NCBI GenBank assembly: GCA_014871385.1
Contig: CM026423.1
Coordinates: forward strand, 905,128 to 969,127
Direction: 5' to 3'
From: Ceratodon purpureus
Lineage: Eukaryota; Streptophyta; Bryopsida; Pseudoditrichales; Ditrichaceae
DNA: 64,000 nucleotides
The position numbers were made by a program, and so were the translations under genes. The notes beneath the pieces are model-generated. The model was not told the origin of the DNA. It ran no database searches and was given only the letters and a program-made list of their open reading frames with translations. Below are positions 44,565 through 54,965 of this stretch, piece after piece. Each line of letters opens with the position of its first letter. Within the stretch, counting starts at the first letter, position 1.

Positions 44565-45903
44565 GGAGGTGAAGTCGCTGCCAAACCGATCAGGTTGGAG
44601 GAGTTCAGGCAGTTTACATGGATCTGTTGCTTGATGGGTGTGAGGAAGCTGCCCTCACTTCGAGGCTACTGGAGGAGAGGAAAGGGTGCGTTGGCATGCG
44701 AGGACATATCGAGGACTATGTCACGTAGGCGCTTCGAATACATTCTCAGGTGCTTGCACATGACGAATAAGGCTGCATTCGTGACTGACAAGAAGAGCAG
44801 CGGATACGACCCAATTGGGAAATGCAGATGGATACTGGAGCACATCCAAGAGCGATTTCAAGCCCATTGGAACTTGTCCCCCTACATCATGGTGGATGAG
44901 TGTATGGTCGCATACAATGGCCGTTTCTGTTGCTTCAAACACTATCTTCCTGCCAAACCTATCACCCACGGTATGAAGATATGGGCCATGGCGTGTTCTG
45001 TTACGAGTTTCGTTTACAAGTTGGAGATATATGTTGGAGCAAAGAACGAGCCTACAACCAACAACACGGCATACATTGGCATGGCTGGCAAAGTTGTATC
45101 GAGATTGACAGAGAGCCTAGTCGGTCACTAGTACACTCTGACGTGTGACAACTATTTCACATCCCCGTTTCTATTTGACTACTTGCTGAGTCGAGGCATT
45201 TATGCGGTGGGTATTGCACGTCAGCAGCGGAAGGGATATCCAGCTAGCCTCATCATCACTCAGGAGCTACCACGGGGCACACTGCAGATACGGGTTCACA
45301 AGTCCAGGCAGATGGCCGCGATACACTGGCAAGACACAAAAGGGGTTCACTTCTTGTCGACTGCTGCTGATCCGATGATTACAGGAGGAGTTGTGACACA
45401 CCGGATCTCTGGCCATGTGCGAGCAGAGGTGAATACGTCTCCAATTCAGATTCTCTACTCTAAATACATGGGCGGGGTTGATGTTGGTGATCAGTTGCGT
45501 TGTTACCACTCAACTCAGATCGCCACCAAGAAATGGTGGCACAGGGTTTTTTTTTTTTTGCCTGGACACATGCATTACGAATGCATACATCATGCATAAG
45601 GGTACATCGGCACGTCTCGGAGTCAGGGCCCTAAACCACAAGGAATTCCAGATGCGCGTGGCGTACGCTCTCATGCAGCAGCCTCTCAACTTCGAAGGAG
45701 TCTCGGAACTGTCACCGCGAATGGCACCCCCCACCCGGCGAGTGAATGCAGGTGGCCCTGTTCATCTCCCGGCCAAGAGTCAACTGCGCCGCGTGTGTCG
45801 TGTCTGCAGAAAACGCACCTCCTGGGTTTGTGAGCAGTGTGAGAACACACGCCTGTGCACAAGCCAATGCTTCAAAGCCTTTCACAACCCCACGGCATCG
45901 TAA
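44565..45903 (+). pseudogene. piggyBac transposase, catalytic and zinc-finger part, broken
   Basis: The DDE_Tnp_1_7 domain resumes with LEEFRQFTWICCLMGVRKLP, RRRFEYILRCLHM and VDECMVAYNGR (first catalytic Asp). TAG at 45,129-45,131 interrupts the frame just before YTLTCDNYFTSP (second Asp); the same frame then continues to YMGGVDVGDQ (third Asp) and KKWWHRV. A run of 13 T at about 45,547 shifts the frame; the continuation in the next frame reads CLDTCITNAYI and ends with a Cys-rich C-terminal finger (CRVCRKRTSWVCEQC...CTSQCF) before TAA at 45,901-45,903. All three catalytic Asp are present, so decay is recent. The transposase acts on TTAA sites, fitting the element ends. Confidence 0.8.
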
Positions 45904-47000
45904 TGGAGGTATCCCACTCTCCCCATGCAGCCTCTCCCGTTTGTCTGTAATTTTAATCATTGATTCTGGTTGCTTCTTCGAAACTGGACTTCTTGGAGCA
46001 CTCACTTGCTGGTGCGGTTGTTTGCAGTGGGATATGGCCGAGGCAGGTGGAACTTGAGCATTTGAAGGGGCGGCAGCCAGTTTGGGTTTTGCGGTTCAGT
46101 TCTGTTACGAGCATGATTGGGATCTGCAGTGTGAGTGTGCTTGTGAAGGGAGTGAGGTCGCCCACATGGGGATGAAGTTGAACCCTGGTGGAGGTGGCCG
46201 TAAGCTGGTGTACGTGATCATCGGGGGTGTTACATGTTTACTGACAATTTTGAGCTCCTGTGGTTTATGGAGATGCGAGTTGTATGTGCAGGATTGTTGT
46301 TCTAGGAGCTCTAGTGAGTTGTAGGGGAGTGATACTGAGCTACAGCGTTTTTGTTCAACACACTCAGTATTAGCTATGGGGGGTCGAGAGATTTGCATGT
46401 GCAGATGTAACTCTGAACCTGTGAAATGCCATGGGATGAATGCTGCACATGGTGTTGTTTCACGACTCACTCCGCCGTACAACATAGATCCTCTAAACTT
46501 TCTATATTGCCGAATTGCTTGTGTATATCTGTTGCGGCAGATTGAAACTGCCGTGTATGGTCGCACCCTATCCCAACCGCTAGGGTTCAGTTGACTCCAT
46601 GAACCGTGCTCCCGCCCCACAGGGAACTCAGTAGTGGATAGCGTTCTCATGTCGTGTACAATGTACTGTGTGTCCTCGAACCGTGATTTTGGGGAAAGAG
46701 TGGACACTTGTCTGGCTACAATTGCAAAAGAAATTCTCCATAAGAAATACACCAGATTCACGGATGTTCTGTTGACTAAACCGAGTATCACAACACATAA
46801 TCGCATACATTTGTTATATGTGGAAAATCGGCACGGTCAAATAATCTGAAAAATTTGTGAGAGCTCCCTATTACCAGGTACTTCACATCAGAACGAACAA
46901 AATTGACATATTCTCCACGGCCAGTACGCTGTCTCCATGAACAGTTCTTAAAATAGAAAACGCGTCTTCACCTCCGGAATCAACCACGGTCGTTAAAGGG
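45904..47000. other. Right subterminal region of element 2
   Basis: No gene called. A short frame with a hydrophobic stretch (VYVIIGGVTCLLTILS) near 46,210-46,280 is unsupported. A TGTCTGTAATTTTAATCA motif near 45,940 also occurs at about 39,564 within the same element. Confidence 0.35.
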
Positions 47001-47004
47001 TTAA

Positions 47005-47686
47005 CTAATGACAGTAGTTCTAATGCTGTGCTCGATATTAATTGTCAGTTGCCATACCACTCTCATTAATGGTACTAAATGCCAACAATGTATTGATTGT
47101 TTCAACAGTATAATTTATGACAATGTATATGAATAATGTCATTTATATATGTTTATATTGTAGTGTCACTTATCACAACACCAAATACGATATGGCATTA
47201 ATTGTCCTTTTTAATGTGATGTGAATCACAAATACATCAATAATTTGGAAAACCTCCAATAAAGAGCCTTATTTAAAAAACAATGTCATCTTATAATTTG
47301 TTATACTCCATTCACTCCACCACTTCTATTCTGCTTCAATTTAATAAATATCCATACCATTAATGATATAATGAAAAAAATCCGAATCTCTACTAATTTT
47401 GGAACCTAACCTATCTATTAATTAATCCACCATCCTGACTTCTTATGAGGCCATATTATCAAGATAAACAGTCGAATCAACAAAATTGACGGTTTAACAG
47501 TTTGTCATCATAGCAAGAGCCACGGTAGAAACATCGGCACTCAATCGGCCATTTAAGGCAAGCCAGGGTACTCATTGTCGATCAATGCAGCTTCAGGGAG
47601 ATACATGTTAAGGTGGAGGCACCCATAGCGGACCAGACACCCATAACTAATCAGTAGACTTTTCCATTTCCGACCTCCATTTCCAA
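47005..47686. other. AT-rich spacer
   Basis: AT-rich DNA without coding signal. CTTCAGGGAGATACATG at 47,591 recurs at 49,435, and GGTGGAGGCACC near 47,611 recurs inverted near 48,850: traces of older repeats around the Mutator-like element. Confidence 0.4.
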
Positions 47687-48502
47687 GGGTCTCTCTAAAA
47701 ACCCTGGACAAGCGGTGCAGTCGGGCAGCGCCCCCAACCGGGCAGCCATCCGGCTGGATGAGAGGCTCGTCCCACCTCTGTCCGCTCCCCTTCCCGCCCA
47801 TTTCCGCCCCGCCTCCTTCTCCGCTCCGCACCACCGCATCGACTCTCCTTTCCGCCCATCAGCCCGCCTCCCCTCGCTCCTCGCCTCCTCTCGCTGCTCG
47901 TGATCTCCTCGCCTCCGCAGCTCCCGCCGCCGCCCATCAACCCGCCCTCACCCAGGCCCTCGCTGCTCGCCGTCACCTTCGATTCCGCAGCAAGCAACTG
48001 CTCACCCTCACCTTCGATTTCGTAGCTGCTGTCATGGCTGTCACTTGCTACGGCATCACATTAAACTTGATCATCACTCTGGATGCTTTAGGGTTGTCAC
48101 TCTCCAAATGACAAATTCGCCTGAGTCTGTAATTTTGCACTTCTTCTGACTTATCGGCAAAGATCACAACTGAGTAGACTGCCACATTCGATTGAAATGC
48201 CTCCAAGATTCTGAGCTGGTTACATAATATTTTTAATCCTGAATGCAAACAATGCCATACATTGCCCAGATTACAATCCAAGATGTGAAACTACGAGCCA
48301 ACAGTCCTGCAAGTTCATACCATGAACCGATGAAATACAAAAGAAACCTCAATGCTACTTGCAAGCATTACTCTACTTCACCACCATGCTCTCATTCCAA
48401 CAGACCTTCTGAAATCAAAAGAAAGGTTCACAAAGAGAACTGGCTGCCCGGCTGGGGGCGCTGCCCGACTGCACCGCTTGTCTAGGGTTTTTAGAGAGAC
48501 CC
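47687..48502. mobile_element. Non-autonomous Mutator-like element (MULE)
   Basis: Inverted ends of about 60 bp with few mismatches, starting GGGTCTCTCTAAAAACCC and continuing through ACAAGCGGTGCAGTCGGGCA to CCGGGCAGCCA. The 9-bp CATTTCCAA occurs directly on both sides (47,678-47,686 and 48,503-48,511), the target duplication length of Mutator elements. The 816-bp element has no transposase. Its left interior (47,760-47,960) is strikingly C-rich (CCGCC/CTCC runs) and may be a captured gene-leader fragment, as in Pack-MULEs; this last point is inference. Confidence 0.8.
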
Positions 48503-48511
48503 CATTTCCAA

Positions 48512-50676
48512 CCACTTACTATTCAAAATCTTGGGAGATCTAGAAGAAAGTATGAAGCATGATTAGTAGAAAGGGAATCAAATGGAATCAAAGGGAATAT
48601 TTTGGTAGTAGCAGAGTGATCAAGTTTTGGTGTCATGGTGGTCGGTTTTAGGTGGGCCTACATATCGGTTATATGTATTACAAAAAAAATGTCTTTCAAA
48701 ATTCCTAGTAAATTAAATATTGAAGTAAACATGACATTTAAAGTTGCATTCCTCCTTAAACCTATTTCCCCTTCAAGGAAAAATCTCCCTCAACTTATAC
48801 ACCTCCAATCTTAGTGGCAAATCTCTTAACTGGTCGGTTATAGGTGCCTCCACCTTATGCAGAATGAGATTTTGGGCAAGTCAATACGGGATCTATGCTT
48901 ACCTTGTAAGTTACTTTTGTGGCATTCACTTCAATCCTTCTCATCTTGCCATCCAAAAGCTCCCATGAGCTTCCACCCACGGCCACACTCGAGTCGCCGC
49001 ACTCATCTATTTGCCAATCCCACAAACAATAAATTCACAACCGTTCTTTCATTCTTATGCTTACCTCCTACAGTCCATTTCAGCAATTAGGTCAGAATGG
49101 CAAGTGCGGAGGAAATGTCACAAAGAAAAGGTTAAGTAATTAAGAAACCATCAAGAAAAGGAGACACCGCTTTTGTCGCATCAGACATGTGGCACACAAC
49201 TTCCTCAGCAACTCAGCATTTTTCATCGAATAATATCGTAAAATCAGCAGTCCATTGATGGTGCAATAAAAAAAAGGAGATGGTGAATTGAGTAGAGAGT
49301 GAGCGGAGGAAAGGAAGCAACTGCAAATGACAAAGAGTATGCTATCCATGGTTCACATTTAGCACTGAAAAGCGTCAACAATTAGGCACTGAAATTGGTG
49401 ACCTAGATTGCAGACAGCTGCGTCATATAACAGTCTTCAGGGAGATACATGATTGCAGACCAATGGCTGCGTCATATAACAGTCAAACACGTAGCGGAAC
49501 ACAAGGCAGTAATATATGCATAAGTTGTTTTTTGATTGTGAAAGGTGCTTTATGTCCTAAAAATTTAAGCAGACATTTGAGGTCAATTTCACGAACCTGA
49601 GACGTGACAAGGATCAGAAGAGCCTTCTCGAGAAGCCCACCAACAAGACTCTTGGAACCGGATTGAGCTGCCAATTTGGCCCGGGAATAAGCACCATCCT
49701 CCTTCTGAGTGAAGATGGGGAACACGCGGCTTTCGTTCTTGCTTCCTCGCACTTAACTCTGATCGGCAACCGTAATCGAGAGCCGCCCATCTATCCAAAG
49801 ACATCAAACAAAACCCTAATTCACACTCAAATTCCAAGGTCGCTAGAAAGTTGCTGCAATTGCGATCCTAACGAGTTCTAAATAGTTGCCATTGACCAAA
49901 TTTGCAGAAATCATTAACGATTCACAACCGTGAACCCTAATGACATTCCATATCCAGGATGAAGATTGCTGGGATAGTAGCTGCAATGGCGATTCTAACG
50001 AGCTGTGCAAACCGTCCCCAACGAGCAGAATGGCGCAATTGCGATGCTCTTCTTGCTCATTTCCAGCTCAAGCCGGTAATACCGATCCATTCCAGTAAAG
50101 TTCTTGAATTCAGCAGGGTGTCGCTATCTTGAGAACTGGTCAAAACACTAAAAGATAATGTGGTGCTTATACATATGAATATTGCATAAGCGACTCATCA
50201 GTTTAAGCTCGGCAAGGAGTCACTTCGAAATGAAACAACCTGTGCCCTGGCTCGGTTTACAAACATTTCAAAACAATGACAACTTCTTCATTCAAAGAAA
50301 CGGAAGCAGATGTGTGTTCCAAACTTGGATGTAGGTAGCATGCAAAACAGCATACACAAATCACAATGAGAAGTTACAGATCACATACACACATAAAACT
50401 TGCATACACAAATTACCAAAGTACCGCACAATACATGTGCGATGGCATGTGACTCAAGCAATGATCGTCATAAGATATACCATGCCGTATGGTGATACTG
50501 TGGTGAGTTTCAAACTTCTGACAGCTGCGATCCTAATAGGAGTCACATTGTGTTGTCTTATTGAACAGCGCAAACGTACAGAGTATAGAACATAGAGAAC
50601 ACATGCTAGCTATCCGTCACGGATCGGATTAGACGATCGGCGGAACGTGGCGAGTGTTGCGATTAAAGTTGGAAGT
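48512..50676. other. Spacer without a confident gene
   Basis: Mostly AT-rich. A direct repeat (GCTGCGTCATATAACAGTC at about 49,418 and 49,465) and a weak minus-strand frame at 49,560-49,750 (KNESRVFPIFTQKEDG...) with telo-box-like AATTAGGGTTTT upstream could mark a gene fragment, but no start or splice path was found. Confidence 0.3.
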
Positions 50677-51102
50677 CTACCAGTCGAAGTTGTAGGTCTC
50701 CCAACGGAGCCTGCAATCCACCAACCTGATCTGGGCTCCAACGCTGGGGTTAACCAGAAAGCTGGAACACACAGCATCCAATTGGTCCTTGGCTGATCTC
50801 ATGCATCTGGAGCACTCAGTCTCGTCGAGTCTGCCGTTGCAAGCTCCGATGGCCCAGATCGTTGTTTTGTAGAGGAAGCCGGCAGTCGATTCAGCCTTGT
50901 AGTGAAAGCCATTACTGGGGGTCTTAGTTACAGCTTCTTCTGTGGCAGCTGTCCACGCAGTCTTCACGTCCGCATCGAAAATGTGATCTTCGGTGCAGAT
51001 GTGTGACACCTCGTTCGTGTCTTCGGCCGCTTCGCAGAGCCGGGCGCACGCCACTGCCACCAATATCAGCACTGCAAAGGCTCGGCCTATGGTAAACTCC
51101 AT
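50677..51102 (-). CDS. Secreted single-domain Gnk2/DUF26 protein
   Basis: 141 codons on the minus strand, ATG at 51,102 (MEFTIGRAFAVLILVAVACA, a clear signal peptide of about 25 residues) to a stop at 50,679-50,677. The mature part is one Gnk2 (DUF26, stress-antifungal) domain with the diagnostic C-x8-C-x2-C (CNGRLDETECSRC), further Cys at HIC, AVC and VDC, and the closing RLRWETYNF. Single-domain secreted members resemble ginkbilobin-2, an antifungal mannose-binding protein, rather than kinases (CRKs) or plasmodesmal PDLPs, as no membrane or kinase part follows. A minus-strand TATATA at about 51,369 and a donor-like GTGAGTACC near 51,262 suggest a 5' UTR intron. Confidence 0.8.
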   Translation of the reverse strand: MEFTIGRAFAVLILVAVACARLCEAAEDTNEVSHICTEDHIFDADVKTAWTAATEEAVTKTPSNGFHYKAESTAGFLYKTTIWAIGACNGRLDETECSRCMRSAKDQLDAVCSSFLVNPSVGAQIRLVDCRLRWETYNFDW

Positions 51103-51363
51103 GGTGGACTTCAAGCTGCTCAGCGTAGGTAAACATTCACAATCGTTCGAAGTTAGTTATGGCACGTCGACCGGACCAGGCAATGCAGCAAAAACAAAAC
51201 ACCCAGTCCGATCCTGCATTGCTTGATGGAAGAGCAAACAAAATACACAATGGTACTCACTGATCGAGAGCCTGAGGAGGTATGGTGCTGAGACTTGAAT
51301 TGAGACTGATGTACGGACGATACTAGATTATGCTGTGATCTTTCGGCTTTCACCTTCGATGAT

Positions 51364-51369
51364 TATATA
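51364..51369 (-). promoter_or_regulatory. TATA box of the Gnk2 gene
   Basis: TATATA (CACTATATAATC on the minus strand) about 260 bp upstream of the ATG, consistent with a leader containing an intron. Confidence 0.4.
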
Positions 51370-51830
51370 GTGTTTTGGCTTTGGGCCGATGACGTTCGGA
51401 GATTGGGTGGAGACTGGAGATCGAGGCCGGTTATTGGTATTTTGTCAAAATATTATATTGTCAAATGTTTTACCATTTTATCATCTGCAGACAGTCTGAG
51501 AGCCTGTTCTTGGCACTTGTATATATGGCAAGCAGAGGTAGCATGCAGCTGCATCGAGACGTACTTTTGGGTGACGGTGCGGGTATGTTGGCCCTTGGGT
51601 GACGAACACCATGACTGCATGCGCTCCTCCCTTCGCAGGAGTGACCACTCAACTAACAGTCTTCTAGCAACAACAATTGAGAGGCAAATGCAGATGTCTT
51701 CGATCACATGGTCACACATACATTTTCAAAGCACTTGACGTATCTGAACGCAACATCTGTTGACCTCCGAGATGGTCTCGTTATCAAAAGTCGCCCATAC
51801 CGATTCTGCACACGGCTTCTTATATTAGCA

Positions 51831-51950
51831 CATGACTGGTTCGAGATCTTGATCGGGAAATACTCAGGATTTAAAATCATGACCGGTTCGAGATCTTGAT
51901 CGGGGAACATTATTATTACAGACCGACTGATTATTATTACAGACCGACTG
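51831..51950. repeat. Two short direct repeats
   Basis: GGTTCGAGATCTTGATCGGG occurs twice, 48 bp apart (within 51,831-51,857 and 51,879-51,905), followed by two tandem copies of a 21-bp unit (ATTATTATTACAGACCGACT...) at 51,909-51,950. Confidence 0.7.
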
Positions 51951-52079
51951 ATTCAAGAGGTCCAGTTCATTAGCTGATAATTCCATATTTGATTTGTGCT
52001 TAAACATTCTTTGTTATTTGTGACCAGCGAGAGCGGCCAATTATAAGGGCCAGTTAACATTTGACCGCTCGATTCTCTC

Positions 52080-53618
52080 AAATTGGGCCCAGGGGCTTTA
52101 CATTTGGGGCCGGCCAAGCCCAAAGAAGATGATGCTCTTTGTGTGCAAAGAATTTGGAAGTGAAATCAATTAGGTTTGCGGAAGTTAAATGCTAAACGGA
52201 TAGTTATTCAACAATGAAGTGGCAAAGTAAAATCAGAAGTGAGGTATTATATATCCTTGCATTATGAAGAAACTTGTTAAAAATTATCATATGGTTCAAC
52301 CCCTAAAAGGTCTCGCGGTAATTTTAAGCTTGGAACATCATTTCTTTTTAGGACTCATGTATGGAACTGTAGTTGAGCTATCATATAACCTCTTAAAATA
52401 ATAAGCTTGTTGTAAATCATGCAAATGAATTTTGAAATCTTAAGATCTCATAGATTGCAAATCATAATTATGGATGATTATAAAATTTCATCATCTTTAA
52501 TTCACAGTGTAAATGCTACAAACTAATCTCTTGCAAATAAAAATCTCTAACTAGGAAGTTATTTACCTTCATCTCAAAACCACACTTGTCCCAAAATAAA
52601 CATCAATATCATTTCCTGGCTCATATGATAGCCTTGTAGTGGTGAAAACTACTCCAAATTCTATAAACAAAAAATACCCCATAACTAAATCCCTTGTATA
52701 AAAATAAGTGTCATATCTCAAACACACCGTAGATTAAGTTGAGATATTTACCGCAAATACTAGATTCATATTAGGATCTAATTAAAAAATAAAGTTAAAA
52801 TCCAACACTAAATGTAGAACATACAATTCCTCAAAGACCATGTGTATCCAATAGTTAAAAAAATATAACTTGTCCACAATGATGTAAATAGTTGTAGGTT
52901 AGTCATAAAGGATACTTTGCAACTAGCTTACTAGAAGACAAGTTGTGATGGAGAGTTTTCTGTCTGTATCACGATTGTAACATCATTGCAAACGTGATAT
53001 AAAAATTGTTTTAATAAAAAATCTTTCAACTACAATAGACTCTAGAGATTTGTTGGACTCACATACTTATGTAAAAGAAAATCATAAAATATTAATTTTT
53101 TATTTGAATAATTGAATTGCAATAGTGAATAATGCTCCATGTTCCAAAACCCTAAATCATCAAATGTTGCTTGCACTAAAATGCATGGCATAAATTCAAA
53201 TGATGGCCCCAAATATAAACCAAATACAAAATATATAATGAAATAAGATAAGACAAAAATATATAAATATAAACATGGAAAGAAGTGTAATTTTATTTAA
53301 TCCAAATTTAGTTTAATCTAAAAATGTAAAAGAAGTCTCAAAGTTTGGCAAAATAAAATAGATTTCATGTATATGAAATAAAAAGTTTTTTCAATAAAAA
53401 AAATTAGATTAAAAAGCAACATAGTCAAATGAAGTAAATGGAAGCATATTTTTGCAATAGACACAACAAGTTTCAAAAACGGAAAGTAAAAGTTCCCAGA
53501 GAAGGAAAAACACAATTGATCATGATTTAGTGACGTATTGAAAATACAAAAAAATAATAAAAGTTTTACATGGAAACTACTATTGTTTATTTTTTATTTT
53601 AAGAATTAATTAAATTAA

Positions 53619-53651
<33 letters not shown>

Positions 53652-54965
53652 TTTTAAAAGAGAATCTTAGATTTTAAAATAAAAATAAAGAAAAGAAAAG
53701 AAAAGAAAAGAAAAGAGATGAAAGTTTCTTGTAATTTCCAATCAAGCTTTGAGAATCCAAGAGCACCTGAATTGCAATTCGAGCCCCAAAATTTGGCTCT
53801 AAGGCTTTACATTACTTGCGGCCGAAGTGCTTAATTGGAAATCTCGCCCCCAATCTGGTCCCAAGGCTTTATATTACTAACTTGAGGTTGGATCAAAGAA
53901 TTTTAAAGAATTTGGGGCTGGATTGAAGCCAAATCCGGCCAACCTCCCATCCGGGCCCCAGGCCTAGACCCAATGTAAACCGGGCCTAAATGGGACTACC
54001 CAACCATGCAACGATCCAGATAAGAGCAACCCCATACTTTATCCAAATACGGGAAAATTGAGTAATTTGGCTCGGAGGCTTACATTATACTTTTTTTTAA
54101 ACTTTGTTTTCCACTCTTATAAATTTTATATACTTATTTAATATTTCAATTATAATCCATCAACTTATCGTGACACCTAGTTTTCACGTTTGGTGCTACA
54201 ATAAAACCACTCAATGTCATAATTTGCAAGTAATATTTAATTCACCTAGTCAAAAAATATCTGAAATAAAAATAAAAATAAAAATAAAAATAAAATAAAT
54301 AAATAAATATATATATATATATATATAATTTGATTAATTCCCTTTGAATCAATAAACTTTTAAATCAAGATGTTAGTTTTTAGATAAATGACAATGATTC
54401 TAAAGTAGTAAAGGATTAAGTATATTGTGACAGGCATCTACGGGAGTCAAGAAGTGAATAAAAATTCCAAATTTGGTAAAATGCATTTAACTTTTGTAAG
54501 TGCCATTTTGTCATTCTGTGGTGAGTACGTTAGCATGAGGTCAGAGCTCAAGATTCATGTGCACCTGAATTGTGAACTTGTTCTGCAAACCCTTCTACGT
54601 TGGATTTTCATTTCTGGAGATGTTCAATTTCCTTTCAGGTTTCTATCATATCAAGTCTGGTGTTGCGGAATAGCCATGGGATTGAAAGCTGATATTTAGA
54701 ATCAAAACTTGATTGTAACAAGATGTTTAAATCCATACACACACAGTGAGACACACTATTCTACTATACAACTTCATTTTAGATGTCATAATACCTTGAA
54801 TCTTGTGTCTTTGGAGACCATCAAACCATATTACGAGCAACAAATCTAGCTGAAGACTAAAGCTATATTTTTCAGCATTACGCTTACAAGGCACTGATTG
54901 CACAAGCACTCGACGATGGAAAGCTGTTGATTTCTATTAAGACTAAGGTAGAATTTTTTTACAAG
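52080..54965. other. AT-rich repeat-degraded region
   Basis: No genes seen. GGGGCTTTACATTTGGGGCC at about 52,092 and an inverted, diverged partner near 53,955-53,985 resemble the ends of the MITE at 5,728, with further GGCTTTACATTAC or GGCTTTATATTAC pieces near 53,803 and 53,865. AT microsatellites lie at about 53,618-53,652 and 54,308-54,327, and (AAAAT)n at about 54,265-54,295. Confidence 0.4.

Larger units (their letters stand above)
37078..47000. mobile_element. Large piggyBac-like transposon, 9.9 kb (element 2), with nested insertion
   Basis: Left end CCCTTTAACGAC at 37,078 and right end GTCGTTAAAGGG ending at 47,000 form a perfect 12-bp inverted repeat, bounded by TTAA on both sides (37,074-37,077 and 47,001-47,004). 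Inside are an N-terminal accessory region (37,883-38,910), the beginning of a piggyBac transposase (to about 40,973), a separate 3.5-kb insertion (40,993-44,474) and the remainder of the transposase (about 44,570-45,903). The transposase is disabled by a stop and a frameshift. The end motif matches element 1 at 10,845-15,264 in 10 of the first 11 bases. Confidence 0.8.

Noticed and set aside
46105..46806. 233-codon minus-strand frame at the right end of element 2
   Set aside because: No domain, no start context, and antisense to the rest of the element; treated as chance.
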